The notes under the pieces are model-generated. The model saw nothing but the letters and a program-made list of their open reading frames with translations, made no database searches and was not told the DNA's origin. A stretch of 64,000 bases of DNA from an uncultured Paracoccaceae bacterium (lineage in GTDB: Bacteria > Pseudomonadota > Alphaproteobacteria > Rhodobacterales > Rhodobacteraceae), in contig CANMPD010000001.1 in assembly GCA_947499635.1 (NCBI GenBank), positions 248,001 through 312,000 of the forward strand. Reading direction: 5' to 3'. Position 1 is the first letter of the stretch. Every line of letters starts with the position of its first letter. A program made the translations under genes and the position numbers. Of this stretch, positions 18,684 through 28,495 are shown piece by piece.

Positions 18684-20962
18684 GTCAGCCCTGCTTTTAC
18701 CATTTGTCGTTGGACAGTCGTTTCTGCACCGGATGTGGCTAGACGTATCACCGCCATCGCTCCGAAATGCGTATTTGCGTCGAACACCGGCGCATCTTCG
18801 AGCGTCAATGTTCCACCGTGTTCTTCAATAATCTTTTTCACAATTGGCAGCCCCAACCCTGTCCCTTCGTCGCGCGTGGTCACATAGGGTTCGAACAACC
18901 GTGCACGATCTTCAGGAAGACCCACGCCGTTGTCGGCAATCATGATACAGGCTGCGCCATCGTCCTCGGTGAACAAGGTGACATGAACCTCGGGAACATA
19001 ATCGTCAGGCGCACCTTTTTTGCGCAGGGTCATTGTTGCTTCACCTGCGTTCTTAATCAAATTGGTCAAAGCCTGACCAATCATTGTTGCGTCTATATCT
19101 GCCCAGAGGGGGAGATCCGGCAATGTCGCTCGGATGGTCAAATCCGGTTGCCCCGCCTCTTGCAACAACACCGCTTCTTTTACCAATACGAGTAAATCCT
19201 CTTCACGCCGCTCTGGTTCTGGCATGCGAGCAAATTTAGAAAACTCATCAACAATGCGTCGTAAATCGTTTGTTTTACGAACAATTACGGCTGTCATATC
19301 TTCAAGAATTGTGCCGTTTTCCGTGTCAAGTTGACGTGCAAATTTACGCTTAATACGTTCTGCACTGAGTTGTATGGGCGTTAGCGGGTTTTTAATTTCA
19401 TGGGCAATACGGCGTGCAACATCCCCCCAAGCTGCCATACGCTGTGCACTGACCAGGTCTGTGACATCATCAAAGGCGACAACATATCCCTCAAGCTGTC
19501 CATGTTCAGAGCGACGTGGCGACATGCGTACTAGCAGATTTTCAAGACGCCCCTGACGTGAAACCTTAACCTCACCTTGCACAACATTTGCACCGCTGTC
19601 TTTAAGTTGGTCAAATAATGGACCAAACTCCGGTACGGCGACAGCTAAGGCCAAGGCGTCATGCGTCCCTTGCCAATCCAATAGACGCTTGCCCGATTTA
19701 TTGACAAAGGTCACGTGGCTGCTGGGATCTAACCCAACAACGCCAGAGGTCACCGATGTTAAAACAGAGTCAAAAAGTCTACGACGGCTTTCGATCTGAT
19801 GCGTATTGTCCAAGAGCGCCTGCCGCTGAACCCGCAGCTCTTGGGTCATTTGGTTGAAATACCGACCTAACTGCGAAATTTCGTCATCACGGCCGTCGTC
19901 GACAACATGAACGTCTAAGTTTCCTGCACCGACCCGTTGCGCTGCAACCGTCAATCGACCAACTGGGCGTGAAAGACGTTCGGCGAACCACATCCCCAAC
20001 CACATGGCCGCGAGGATTAAAATGACGGCGAACCCTATGTAAAGCAAGCCAAATTCAAACAGAACGCGACCACGTTCACCTTCGAGCTGTTGATAAAAAG
20101 TGGCGGTTTCTTTTGTTTCATCCAACAGATTTAAAAGTTCACCATCAACATCGCGACTGATATATAAATACCGATCAAGAAATGAATCCAGCCGAACAAC
20201 GGCGCGGAATTCGTTATTGGTCCAATCCTGAATAACCATCAAGCCATCCCGCTCTGCCGTCGCGATTTCGTCTGGCTGAGGTTCCTCATAGTCGAAGTCG
20301 TAAGAACGAAGGCCTCGTGCGCGGATCTCTCCTGCACTGTCAATGATATAGGCTTCTTGCAGGCCACGCTGGATAAGTGACTGTCCCTGTGCAAGATGTT
20401 GACGTAAATCACCGTCATTAATAAAGAAATTAACCGACCGGCTGCGATCAAGATGATTGGCCAGCAACGTGGCATCTTCCTCAAGATCATTACGCTGCTG
20501 CGATTGATACGCCTCCGCCGCAGTTAATGAATTACCAATCGCATCGCGAACACGTTCTGAATACCATCCTTCAAAAAAAACATTCACGGTCAAAAATGCA
20601 AAGACAGCTACGGTTAAGGTCGGCATCAATGCTAGAAATGCAAAGCCACCTATCAACCGTAAGTGCAGTTGAGATCCCGCGGATTTCGCACGCCTTGCAA
20701 CAACCAATTTTCCAATTTGGCTTAGGACTAACGTTGTGACAGAAAGCACATAGACAAGGTCCCCCAAAACGATCAACCGCAACACAGTTGAGCTGGTGCC
20801 TTTGTCCAGAGGGCCAATTACAAGAAATGTGCAGATCGCCATGATCGGCCCCAAAATCACAAGACTTAACGTCGTGATGTTGCGGGCTTTACGGGTTTTG
20901 CGCCAAGTATCTAAGGCTAAAAAGCCTGCATACACCGAACGAAAATGTGACTGATACGCCAC
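18680..20962 (-). CDS. ntrY: Nitrogen sensor histidine kinase NtrY
   Basis: A 760-residue membrane kinase. N-terminal membrane helices (ITTLSLVILGPIMAICTFLVIG, then LIVLGDLVYVLSVTTLVLSQIG and LIGGFAFLALMPTLTVAVFAFL) are followed by a periplasmic sensor part, a further helix near residue 300, a HAMP domain (LSRPVGRLTVAAQRVGAGNLD), a PAS domain, the phospho-histidine box RRIAHEIKNPLTPIQLSAER and an HATPase domain (ADNGVGLPED, GTGLGLPIVKKI). GTG start at 20962 with GGGAG upstream. It phosphorylates NtrX and in relatives links redox or nitrogen state to envelope and nitrogen genes. Separated from ntrC by 89 bases containing a stem-loop. Confidence 0.96.
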   Translation of the reverse strand: MAYQSHFRSVYAGFLALDTWRKTRKARNITTLSLVILGPIMAICTFLVIGPLDKGTSSTVLRLIVLGDLVYVLSVTTLVLSQIGKLVVARRAKSAGSQLHLRLIGGFAFLALMPTLTVAVFAFLTVNVFFEGWYSERVRDAIGNSLTAAEAYQSQQRNDLEEDATLLANHLDRSRSVNFFINDGDLRQHLAQGQSLIQRGLQEAYIIDSAGEIRARGLRSYDFDYEEPQPDEIATAERDGLMVIQDWTNNEFRAVVRLDSFLDRYLYISRDVDGELLNLLDETKETATFYQQLEGERGRVLFEFGLLYIGFAVILILAAMWLGMWFAERLSRPVGRLTVAAQRVGAGNLDVHVVDDGRDDEISQLGRYFNQMTQELRVQRQALLDNTHQIESRRRLFDSVLTSVTSGVVGLDPSSHVTFVNKSGKRLLDWQGTHDALALAVAVPEFGPLFDQLKDSGANVVQGEVKVSRQGRLENLLVRMSPRRSEHGQLEGYVVAFDDVTDLVSAQRMAAWGDVARRIAHEIKNPLTPIQLSAERIKRKFARQLDTENGTILEDMTAVIVRKTNDLRRIVDEFSKFARMPEPERREEDLLVLVKEAVLLQEAGQPDLTIRATLPDLPLWADIDATMIGQALTNLIKNAGEATMTLRKKGAPDDYVPEVHVTLFTEDDGAACIMIADNGVGLPEDRARLFEPYVTTRDEGTGLGLPIVKKIIEEHGGTLTLEDAPVFDANTHFGAMAVIRLATSGAETTVQRQMVKAGLT

Positions 20963-21011
20963 GGGATACTCCCAAAATCTTGACGAGCCTTAGGCTTGCC
21001 CCACACTATAT

Positions 21012-21037
21012 CGTGACATCACCTAGGTGACGTCACG
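21012..21037 (-). promoter_or_regulatory. Stem-loop between ntrC and ntrY
   Basis: On the transcribed (minus) strand, CGTGACGTCAC and GTGATGTCACG pair over 11 positions around the loop CTAG; the one non-Watson-Crick pair is a G-U wobble in the sense RNA (it would be A-C on the other strand). There is no T-run, so it is not a simple terminator. It may be an RNase-processing or attenuation element that sets NtrY/NtrX levels relative to NtrB/NtrC, or a protein-binding palindrome. Confidence 0.5.
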
Positions 21038-21051
21038 CTTATGTGGCGATA

Positions 21052-22428
21052 TTACATCAGTTTGCGGCGGCGTGTCACCTCAATATCGAGATCTGTGATC
21101 TTCTTGCGCAAAGTATTACGGTTGATACCCAGCAAATCAGCACATTTGGCCTGATTTCCGCCCGTCGCAGACAGTGCAATTTCGATTAAGGGCGTCTCAA
21201 CTTCCTTAACCAGTCGCGCATATAATCCCGGTGGTGGCAACATATCTCCATGCAAATCAAAGTAACGTTGCAGGTGCCGCGCGACAGTATCCGATAGCTT
21301 TTCATTGCTGACTCCGGCCCCCATAACAGGTTCAACACCTGTTGATTGCGGCCCCAAAGCAGCAGCCACTTCAGCTTTGCCAATTTCTTCACTAGGTGCC
21401 GTAAGTGACAGTCTTTTCGTGATATTTTCCAGTTGCCTGATATTTCCAGGCCACGCGAAATGCCGCATCAGTTCACGGGCTTCTTCGCTAAAGGCGCGAT
21501 GTGGTGCACCCTCGCTTTCCGCACGTGCCAAAAAGTGTTCACACAACAATGCGATGTCTTCAACACGTTCGCGCAGAGCCGGTACATGCAGTTCAGTTCC
21601 ACAGATCCGGTAATAGAGATCCTGTCGCAACGTCCCTGCCTTGATACCATCGGCGAGATTTTGCTGAGTGGTCGTCGCAATGAAGCGAGGTGCATGATCA
21701 CCAGGGGTGTCCATCATTCGAACTAGGCGCGTTTGGGCCTCGTCCGGCAGGTCTACAATTTCATCAATCAGCAGCGTACCGCCCTTAACTTCGCGCAACA
21801 AACGCGCCGGCCCCTCCAATTCAATCAGGCTTTCCACACTTGCTTGAACGTATGGCAATGTTCTTCGATCCGAAAAATCATGAATTGCACGACCGATCAA
21901 AGACTTGCCGGTGCCACTTTCGCCAGTGATCAACAGCGGCATATCCGTGTTCATAACCCGCGCGATCAGGCGATATAGCGCCTGCATAACCTCGGTGCGA
22001 CCAACAAGAGGCAGCTCGTCCGGACGTTCTGTTACCTCGATGCGGCTCGCAACCTGTGCCGTGCGTTTTTCCGACAATGCTTTCGCGGTGCGCTTCATCA
22101 ATTCTGGCAAATCAAACGGCTTAGGCAAGTAATCATACGCCTCTGCCTCCGCGGCTTTGATCGCGGTCATGATTGTATTTTGCGCCGAAATTACGATCAC
22201 TGGCAAACCAGGGCGATCCTGAGCGATCTTGGGTAGCATCTCAAGCCCGTTACCGTCTGGCATCATTACATCCGAGATGACGACGTCACCTTTGCCTTCA
22301 CCAACCCAACGCATCAATGTCGTCAAGGAAGAGGTCGCGTGCACCTTGCACCCTGCGCGGGTCAACGCTTGGGTTAAAACTGTACGAATGGTGCGATCGT
22401 CGTCTGCGACAAGAACAGTGCCGTCCAT
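21052..22428 (-). CDS. ntrC: Nitrogen regulator NtrC (NR(I)), lacking GAFTGA
   Basis: A 458-residue response regulator phosphorylated by NtrB. Receiver with Asp53 ([13 protein letters not shown]); AAA+ domain with Walker A GESGTGKS (169-176) and Walker [10 protein letters not shown] (216-224); C-terminal Fis helix-turn-helix ([22 protein letters not shown]). Between the Walker motifs the text is [21 protein letters not shown], so the GAFTGA sigma-54 contact is absent. This matches the Rhodobacter capsulatus protein, which is known to activate the housekeeping sigma-70 polymerase. It follows ntrB without a gap. Confidence 0.96.
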   Translation of the reverse strand: MDGTVLVADDDRTIRTVLTQALTRAGCKVHATSSLTTLMRWVGEGKGDVVISDVMMPDGNGLEMLPKIAQDRPGLPVIVISAQNTIMTAIKAAEAEAYDYLPKPFDLPELMKRTAKALSEKRTAQVASRIEVTERPDELPLVGRTEVMQALYRLIARVMNTDMPLLITGESGTGKSLIGRAIHDFSDRRTLPYVQASVESLIELEGPARLLREVKGGTLLIDEIVDLPDEAQTRLVRMMDTPGDHAPRFIATTTQQNLADGIKAGTLRQDLYYRICGTELHVPALRERVEDIALLCEHFLARAESEGAPHRAFSEEARELMRHFAWPGNIRQLENITKRLSLTAPSEEIGKAEVAAALGPQSTGVEPVMGAGVSNEKLSDTVARHLQRYFDLHGDMLPPPGLYARLVKEVETPLIEIALSATGGNQAKCADLLGINRNTLRKKITDLDIEVTRRRKLM

Positions 22429-23535
22429 TTAATTTGCTCCTGTTTTAGTATTTTGCTCGCGCGGGACCCGCGAAAGTGAAAGACGGAATACGGTATTCCC
22501 GGGTTCCGATTTAACTGAAATCCAACCATCATGATCCGAGATGATTTTGCTAACCAGCGCCAATCCTAGACCCGTGCCATTCTCACGCCCGGAAACGAAA
22601 GGTTCAAAAATATCATCTTTAATATGGTCAGGAAGACCTGGCCCATCGTCGATAATTTCGATCTGCAATGGTAAAAGCTTGCCTGTGCCGTCACTTCGAC
22701 GCAAACGGAAGGAATGCTCAAAATACGTCCGTATAGTGATCGTCCCGTTTTCCGTTCCCGCCGCCTGCGACGCATTTTTCAAGAGGTTTAACACAACCTG
22801 TAACAACTGATCCGGATCCCCCCATGCCGGAGGCAGAGATGGGTCATATTGTTCAACAATTTTCATATGTGAACCAAACCCTAGCAAAGCAGAGCGGCGC
22901 GCACGGTCTAACACATCGTGCAAATTGACGGGTTGGAAATCAGGCTCGGAAAGATTTCCAAATTGCTCGACCTGCTCTAACAGCTTCACGATGCGGCGGC
23001 TTTCACTGACAATTAATTCAGTTAATTCAAGATCTTCTGGCGCAAGATTCATACTAAGCAACTGCGCTGCACCTGTAATGCCTGCTAGCGGGTTTTTAAT
23101 TTCATGCGCGAGCATTTCGGCCATCCCGATCGCAGATTGCGCAGCAGATTTGGCAGAATGGTTTTGCGTCATCCGCCCCGCCAGTTCGCGCGGCGATAAC
23201 ATAAGCAACATCGCCCCCTCATGGGCTTGGATTGGGCTAATTTGTACGGAACATTGCAAAGGCGATCTCATTCGCCCCCCCACATCCAGATCATTTACGA
23301 ACAACGGCGTCCCTTGAACCCTGGCCTTTTCAAAGGCCAACTCGATCTTTTCTTCGATCGTAATCTGTTGCCAGATAACTGTGCCAATCATAGACTTTCG
23401 TGATGCGTTTACAAAGCCTTCTGCGGCAGAGTTGACATCTATAATGACATTATCAGCACCAATCAAAAAGGTCGGAACAGGCAAAGATGCCCAAACGGCG
23501 CAATCGCTGGTGTGTAATTTTAATACGTCGCTCAT
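22429..23535 (-). CDS. ntrB: Nitrogen regulation sensor kinase NtrB (NR(II))
   Basis: A 368-residue cytosolic histidine kinase that controls NtrC in response to the PII protein. N-terminal PAS domain (about 15-120), H-box with phospho-acceptor His144 (MAEMLAHEIKNPLAGITGAAQLL), N-box VLNLLKNASQAAG and G-boxes EIIDDGPGLPD and GTGLGLALVSKI. Length is normal for NtrB. Its start overlaps the dusB stop by 4 bases and its stop abuts the ntrC start, so dusB-ntrB-ntrC is one translationally coupled unit. Confidence 0.96.
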   Translation of the reverse strand: MSDVLKLHTSDCAVWASLPVPTFLIGADNVIIDVNSAAEGFVNASRKSMIGTVIWQQITIEEKIELAFEKARVQGTPLFVNDLDVGGRMRSPLQCSVQISPIQAHEGAMLLMLSPRELAGRMTQNHSAKSAAQSAIGMAEMLAHEIKNPLAGITGAAQLLSMNLAPEDLELTELIVSESRRIVKLLEQVEQFGNLSEPDFQPVNLHDVLDRARRSALLGFGSHMKIVEQYDPSLPPAWGDPDQLLQVVLNLLKNASQAAGTENGTITIRTYFEHSFRLRRSDGTGKLLPLQIEIIDDGPGLPDHIKDDIFEPFVSGRENGTGLGLALVSKIISDHDGWISVKSEPGNTVFRLSLSRVPREQNTKTGAN

Positions 23536-24518
23536 GCCGCAACCTCTGTAGTGTATTTCGATAAGGCCAACGGAAGAAGGCGTAAAACTTCAAGTGATGT
23601 CTTAGCAGTCAAAACTTCGCGTTTGAGAGCAGGTGCGGTGCCAGCATTATCCATATACCATCCCAGATGCTTACGCGCCACGCGCAGCCCTAAGTCACCA
23701 TTATAAAATGCTAACATTGCCTCATAATGTCTTGAAACCAAGTCTATTAAATCGCTTCCTCTAGGAATATCCGGCGCTGGGGATTTCCACAAATCATGAG
23801 CAACCTGCGCCAAAATCCATGGTTTACCTTGGGAAGCCCGACCAATCATCACCCCATCTGCACCGGACTTATCCAGCGCGACTTGCGCGGTTGTGCTATC
23901 GGTTATGTCGCCATTGGCCAACAATGGGACATCAATCGCGGCCCGGATATCCGCAATAGCATCCCAATCCGCACAACCCTTATAAAACTGACAGCGTGTA
24001 CGCCCGTGGATCGTCACCATGCGTATACCTGCATTTTGCGCACGCTGCGCGACATCAGCCGCGTTAAGACTGTTTTCATCCCATCCCAAACGGGTTTTTA
24101 ACGTCACCGGCACATCCACCGCAGACACCACTGCGTCAATTAATCTCAACGCATGATCTGGCGTTTTCAATAAGGCTGATCCAGAATATCCACTGGTTAC
24201 TTTTTTAGCAGGACATCCCATGTTTATATCGATGACGCATGCGCCTTGATCTGCCAATTGCCGCGCCGCCTGCGCCATCCATGTTGCATCACGCCCGGCG
24301 ATTTGCACAATTGTATTTTCAACATCCGCGCCCAGCTCAGCGCGTTCGCGCACACCAGGTTTCGACTGTACCATTTCTTGGCTTGCTACCATTTCGCTCA
24401 CGACGACACCCACTCCAAAGGAGCGGACCAAGTCGCGAAAAGGTCGATCCGTTATACCGGCCATAGGCGCCAAAGCGATTGGGGGCGTGAAAGATGTCGT
24501 TCCAAGAGTAAAAGGCAA
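23532..24518 (-). CDS. dusB: tRNA-dihydrouridine synthase (NifR3-like)
   Basis: A 328-residue FMN-dependent enzyme that reduces uridine to dihydrouridine in the D-loop of tRNAs. TIM-barrel start PPIALAPMAGITDRPFRDLV; catalytic cysteine in INMGCPAKKV; tRNA/FMN segments TIHGRTRCQFYKG, LLANGDI and GVMIGRASQGKPW. In Rhodobacter this gene is called nifR3 and is first in the nifR3-ntrB-ntrC operon, exactly the arrangement here. The 214-base gap upstream, shared with divergent ispDF, should contain the operon promoter. Confidence 0.97.
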   Translation of the reverse strand: MPFTLGTTSFTPPIALAPMAGITDRPFRDLVRSFGVGVVVSEMVASQEMVQSKPGVRERAELGADVENTIVQIAGRDATWMAQAARQLADQGACVIDINMGCPAKKVTSGYSGSALLKTPDHALRLIDAVVSAVDVPVTLKTRLGWDENSLNAADVAQRAQNAGIRMVTIHGRTRCQFYKGCADWDAIADIRAAIDVPLLANGDITDSTTAQVALDKSGADGVMIGRASQGKPWILAQVAHDLWKSPAPDIPRGSDLIDLVSRHYEAMLAFYNGDLGLRVARKHLGWYMDNAGTAPALKREVLTAKTSLEVLRLLPLALSKYTTEVAA

Positions 24519-24611
24519 GTGCTTAATCCATGAGCAGTTAGGTTGGTTTTAAACTGAGATTTCGCTATGCTCCATGGAAAGCGCAGTTTCCAGCCTATTT
24601 TAAGAGCGGTG

Positions 24612-24630
24612 TTGATTAATATTTAATCAA
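24612..24630. promoter_or_regulatory. Perfect AT-rich palindrome between dusB-ntrBC and ispDF
   Basis: TTGATTAA (24612-24619) and TTAATCAA (24623-24630) are exact inverted repeats around TAT. The site is about 94 bases before dusB and about 103 before ispDF, in the only divergent promoter region of the ntr block. A related string TTAATATTTGA lies at about 24679-24689. It looks like an operator; the binding protein is unknown. It does not match the NtrC consensus (TGCACC-N5-GGTGCA). Confidence 0.4.
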
Positions 24631-24732
24631 ACTCGCGCGGGTGATTGCCATCACACAGATGACGGCCTAAAGACCGCGTTAATATTTGACCGCGACGCAC
24701 AGAGCTGTCGCATATCATAAAGGTATCAAATC

Positions 24733-25896
24733 ATGACGATTGCCGCCCTCATTGTTGCTGCGGGTCGAGGGACGCGCGCCGGCGGTGAGATAGCAAAACA
24801 GTGGCGCCCTTTAGCAGGAAAACGCGTTATTGATTGGACGATTGCTGCATTTCACGATGCAGGTATTCACCATATTGCCGTAGTTTATAATCCGAATGAT
24901 ATGCATGCCACCGCGGCCCTAGCGGCCTATCCGGATGTAATTCGCGCTCATGGTGGTTCAGAGCGCGCGCAGTCGGTTCAAAACGGCCTGCAAGCGCTTG
25001 TCGATTTTGCCCCAGACAAGGTATTAATCCACGATGCCGCGCGGCCTTGCATCGATAGCACAACCATTCACGATGTGATCGATGCTCTCAATCATAATCT
25101 TGCAGCTGCACCCGCGATGCCCGTTACAGATGCACTATGGGTTGGGGCATCTCAAGAACATCATCTGACGGTGACTGGAACTCGCGACCGTGATGGCCTC
25201 TTTGCTGCGCAAACGCCGCAAGGATTTGACTATCAGACAATTTTTGCGGCACATAAACAATATAACGGTATTGCCGCCGATGATGTTCAAGTGGCCCGTT
25301 CTGCTGGGTATCCAGTCACAATCACAGCAGGCAACACCGATAACATCAAGATTACACGCCCCGAAGATTTTGCGCGTGCCGAGATGATACTTAATAAAAA
25401 CAGGGATATCAGACCGATGGATATCAGACTTGGAAATGGATACGATGTCCACCGCTTTGGTGTGGGCGATCATGTGATGTTGTGCGGAGTCGCTATTCCA
25501 CACGCACGTGGGCTGCAGGGGCACTCGGATGCGGACGTCGGTATGCACGCGGTTACAGACGCCATTTATGGCGCATTGGCCGAAGGCGACATCGGCCGCC
25601 ATTTCCCGCCCAACGACCCCCAGTGGAAGGGCGCAGCTTCTGATATCTTTCTCCGGCACGCGGTAACCTTGGCGCGCGACAAAGGATTTAGCATCTCAAA
25701 TGTTGATTGTACTTTGGTATGTGAATTCCCCAAAGTTGGCCCACACGCAGCAGCGATGCAGTCTGTGATGGCCGAAATCCTTACAATTGACCCTACCCGT
25801 GTCTCAATCAAAGCAACAACCTCTGAGCGGCTAGGATTTACAGGTCGTGGCGAAGGTATCGCAGCTCTGGCCACAGCTGCCTTGATAAAGGCCTAA
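24733..25896 (+). CDS. ispDF: Bifunctional IspD/IspF (MEP pathway)
   Basis: A 387-residue fusion of two isoprenoid enzymes. Residues 1 to about 225 are IspD, 2-C-methyl-D-erythritol 4-phosphate cytidylyltransferase, with the CTP-binding start [16 protein letters not shown] and [10 protein letters not shown]. From about residue 230, IspF, the 2,4-cyclodiphosphate synthase, begins [13 protein letters not shown], with the metal-binding Asp/His pair, [19 protein letters not shown] and GDIGRHFPP. Such fusions are common in alphaproteobacteria. It acts downstream of Dxr, encoded at 61827-63011 in this window. Four bases separate it from pgpA. Confidence 0.97.
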   Translation: MTIAALIVAAGRGTRAGGEIAKQWRPLAGKRVIDWTIAAFHDAGIHHIAVVYNPNDMHATAALAAYPDVIRAHGGSERAQSVQNGLQALVDFAPDKVLIHDAARPCIDSTTIHDVIDALNHNLAAAPAMPVTDALWVGASQEHHLTVTGTRDRDGLFAAQTPQGFDYQTIFAAHKQYNGIAADDVQVARSAGYPVTITAGNTDNIKITRPEDFARAEMILNKNRDIRPMDIRLGNGYDVHRFGVGDHVMLCGVAIPHARGLQGHSDADVGMHAVTDAIYGALAEGDIGRHFPPNDPQWKGAASDIFLRHAVTLARDKGFSISNVDCTLVCEFPKVGPHAAAMQSVMAEILTIDPTRVSIKATTSERLGFTGRGEGIAALATAALIKA

Positions 25897-25900
25897 TACA

Positions 25901-26398
25901 ATGAAGCTTTCAACTGTCCTTGGAACCTGTTGTTATATCGGATATATTCGCCCTGCCCCCGGCACATGGGGTGCGTTGATAACACTTCCTGTTGCTTATC
26001 TATTACATCAGCTGGGCGGCTTTCCTTTGGTCGCTTTGGTGACAGTTCTTGCCACAGGTCTTGGTTTTTGGGCCGCGGCTGACATGATCAAAGATGAACC
26101 GCAGGCCGATCCATCGGAATTTGTGCTTGATGAATTTGCAGGTCAAATGCTTGCGCTTTGGGCATTATCTTTGCCCGCGTGGTTACACCATATTGATATC
26201 GCGGCACTCTGGCCCGGTTGGATCACCGCTTTTCTCTTATTCCGTTTGTTTGATATTCGCAAACCCGGCCCGGTTGGTTGGGCCGATCGTAAACATGGGG
26301 CCTTTGGTATTATGGTCGACGATCTGATTGCCGGTTTCATGGCGGCTATTGGTGTTGCCCTTTTGGCGGGGTTTAGCCATGGAGTTTTAGGATTATGA
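25901..26398 (+). CDS. pgpA: Phosphatidylglycerophosphatase A
   Basis: A 165-residue inner-membrane phosphatase that makes phosphatidylglycerol from its phosphate. It has about four hydrophobic helices and the family's acidic sites: GYIRPAPGTWGAL near the start, DPSEFVLDEFAGQMLALW, and a C-terminal GIMVDDLIAGFMAAI. Length matches PgpA. It lies in an ispDF-pgpA-pncC operon, overlapping pncC by 4 bases, and complements cdsA (63061-63843) in phospholipid synthesis. Confidence 0.94.
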   Translation: MKLSTVLGTCCYIGYIRPAPGTWGALITLPVAYLLHQLGGFPLVALVTVLATGLGFWAAADMIKDEPQADPSEFVLDEFAGQMLALWALSLPAWLHHIDIAALWPGWITAFLLFRLFDIRKPGPVGWADRKHGAFGIMVDDLIAGFMAAIGVALLAGFSHGVLGL

Positions 26399-26877
26399 GC
26401 GTTGATATCACGCAGCTTTTATCGCTTGCGAAATCCCAAGGCGCCACATTGGCCACCGCCGAAAGCTGCACAGGTGGGATGATCGCGGCGGCGCTCACCG
26501 CAGTGCCAGGGTCATCTGCAGTGGTCGATCGCGGTTATGTAACGTATTCCAATGGCGCAAAGCAGGATATGCTGGGCGTCAACGCCGCTACGCTACAAAA
26601 TTTTGGCGCGGTCTCCGAGGTTGTGGCGCGCGAAATGGCCGATGGAGCACGAACACGCTCCGGTGTGACATTGGCTGTCGCAGTCACAGGTATAGCAGGC
26701 CCAGGTGGATCTGACTTTAAACCCGAAGGCCGGGTTTGTTTCGGCTTAAGTTATATAGGTTCTGATACCTTCGTCGAAACAATTGAATTTGGTGCAATCG
26801 GACGAGACAAAGTACGGCAAGCTACGACGAACCATGCTTTAAATATGATTTTACAGACACTTATAGATCATTCATAA
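26395..26877 (+). CDS. pncC: CinA-like nicotinamide-nucleotide amidase
   Basis: A 160-residue protein equal to the C-terminal CinA domain alone. It carries the substrate loop TAESCTGGMIAAALTAVPGSS and the motif AVTGIAGPGG. Family members convert nicotinamide mononucleotide to nicotinate mononucleotide and ammonia in NAD recycling. It starts inside the end of pgpA (ATGA overlap). Its 3' end overlaps the convergent COQ10-like gene by 10 bases. Confidence 0.92.
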   Translation: MSVDITQLLSLAKSQGATLATAESCTGGMIAAALTAVPGSSAVVDRGYVTYSNGAKQDMLGVNAATLQNFGAVSEVVAREMADGARTRSGVTLAVAVTGIAGPGGSDFKPEGRVCFGLSYIGSDTFVETIEFGAIGRDKVRQATTNHALNMILQTLIDHS

Positions 26878-27314
26878 AGCTCGGCTGCGCGGCGTTCAAA
26901 AGCACGTACAATTCGTTGCATAGCTTCGTTGAAAACGACACCAATAATGCCCTGCAACACCATGTTTTTAAATTCAAAATCGACAAAAAACTTAACATCA
27001 CAGCCGCCGTCGGCTCGATCAGTGAATGCCCAATTGGATTTCATATAGCGAAATGGTCCATCTAGGTACTCGGTATCGACCTTCAGGTCTTGCGCATGAA
27101 GTACAACCCGGCTGCCAAAACGTTCCCGAAAAACCTTAAACGAAATCACCAAATCTGCTTCCATCACCTCGGATGCGCCATCAGGAGTACGACTGCGTAT
27201 GCGTGCTCCGGCACACCAAGGGAGGAACTTGGGGTAATTGCCAACATCTGCAACCAGATCGTACATCTGTTGCGCGGTATAAGGCAAAGGTCGTGTTTCA
27301 GAGTGCGTAGGCAT
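26868..27314 (-). CDS. COQ10/RatA-family START-domain protein
   Basis: A 148-residue lipid-binding START/polyketide-cyclase fold. The signature ALP/PYTAQQMYDLVADVGNYPKFLPWC is followed by the long central beta sheet (VISFKVFRERFGSRV, KSNWAFTDRADGGCDVKFFVDFEF) and the C-terminal helix FNEAMQRIVRAFERRA. In eukaryotes and alphaproteobacteria the family carries ubiquinone; in E. coli the relative RatA was named a ribosome-association toxin. Coenzyme Q binding is the likelier role in this lineage. Start ATG 27314; a TTG one codon before it is less likely. Confidence 0.88.
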   Translation of the reverse strand: MPTHSETRPLPYTAQQMYDLVADVGNYPKFLPWCAGARIRSRTPDGASEVMEADLVISFKVFRERFGSRVVLHAQDLKVDTEYLDGPFRYMKSNWAFTDRADGGCDVKFFVDFEFKNMVLQGIIGVVFNEAMQRIVRAFERRAAELYE

Positions 27315-27424
27315 CAAACTCTAATCAATTTGGTAAAGGTCATAGGGATATGTGTCGCTATAAGAGGAAAGATCAAGCTCAAAGCAACCCTTTCCCCATG
27401 ACAATAACGCTAGTGGATCCGGCC

Positions 27425-28378
27425 TTAGCCTAGCCCAAGCTTTGCGTTACGGGCATCACGCAGACGTGCAAAATCATCACCCGCATGGTAAGATGATCGC
27501 GTCAACGGAGTGGCCGATACCATCAAAAACCCCTTACCGTAGGCGGATTTTTCATAGGTTGCGAATTCTTCGGGTGTCACAAAACGATCAACGCGATGGT
27601 GTTTCGGTGTCGGCTGTAGATATTGACCAATGGTCAGAAAATCCACATCCGCGGCGCGCATGTCATCCATGACTTGCTTAACTTGCATTTCATCTTCACC
27701 CAAACCGACCATGATACCGGATTTGGTAAAGATGGACGCGTCCATCTCTTTAATACGCTGCAATAGACGTAAGGAATGGAAATAACGCGCGCCCGCACGC
27801 ACCTCAGGATACAGGCCCGGCACCGTTTCAAGATTGTGATTAAACACATCTGGTTTAGCGGCAACCACGACTTCAAGAACAGCCGGATCACATTTCAAAA
27901 AGTCAGGTGTTAGGATTTCAATGGTTGTTTTGGGGCTGCGGTGGCGTACGGCACGAATGGTTTGCGCAAAATGGTCCGCACCACCGTCTTTAATATCATC
28001 ACGGTCCACGGATGTGATCACAACGTGATTGAGGCCCAGTTTTTCGACGGCATGTGCAACACGCCCTGGCTCAAACACGTCGAGAGCCTCGGGCGGCTTC
28101 CCGGTTGCGATATTACAGAAAGAACAGGCCCGCGTACAAACCTCGCCCATGATCATCATAGTCGCGTGACCCTGGCTCCAACACTCGCCAACATTTGGGC
28201 AACCTGCTTCTTCACAAACCGTGACCAAGCCATTGTCGCGCATAATCTTTTGCGTTTCCAGATAGCCCTCTCCACCGGGCGCTTTCACACGAATCCACGA
28301 AGGCTTCTTGGGTTGAGCGTTGTCCGGGCGGTGCGCTTTTTCGGGATGGCGCTGCTCGGGGATTTTCAGGTCTCGCAC
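27425..28378 (-). CDS. lipA: Lipoyl synthase
   Basis: A 317-residue radical-SAM enzyme that inserts two sulfurs into octanoyl groups on E2 and H proteins. It has both 4Fe-4S clusters: the auxiliary one from [12 protein letters not shown] and the radical-SAM one from CTRACSFCN (CxxxCxxC). Later landmarks are [15 protein letters not shown] and [18 protein letters not shown]. It starts at GTG 28378 with AAGGA 6 bases upstream; there is no better ATG. It is separated by about 107 bases from the COQ10-like gene downstream on the same strand. Confidence 0.97.
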   Translation of the reverse strand: MRDLKIPEQRHPEKAHRPDNAQPKKPSWIRVKAPGGEGYLETQKIMRDNGLVTVCEEAGCPNVGECWSQGHATMMIMGEVCTRACSFCNIATGKPPEALDVFEPGRVAHAVEKLGLNHVVITSVDRDDIKDGGADHFAQTIRAVRHRSPKTTIEILTPDFLKCDPAVLEVVVAAKPDVFNHNLETVPGLYPEVRAGARYFHSLRLLQRIKEMDASIFTKSGIMVGLGEDEMQVKQVMDDMRAADVDFLTIGQYLQPTPKHHRVDRFVTPEEFATYEKSAYGKGFLMVSATPLTRSSYHAGDDFARLRDARNAKLGLG

Positions 28379-28495
28379 GGGGCTGTCCTTTGCATTTCAG
28401 TCATGGCTGTAGGTCACCATATCAGCCAAAAACGACGGGGGCCAGTGGCCAATACGTTCCAAACCAAACAGATCACCAAGTGATCCCTATAGGTA

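Noticed and set aside
24679-24689. Second operator copy near ispDF
   Set aside because: Only a partial match to the palindrome; kept as a remark, not a separate feature.
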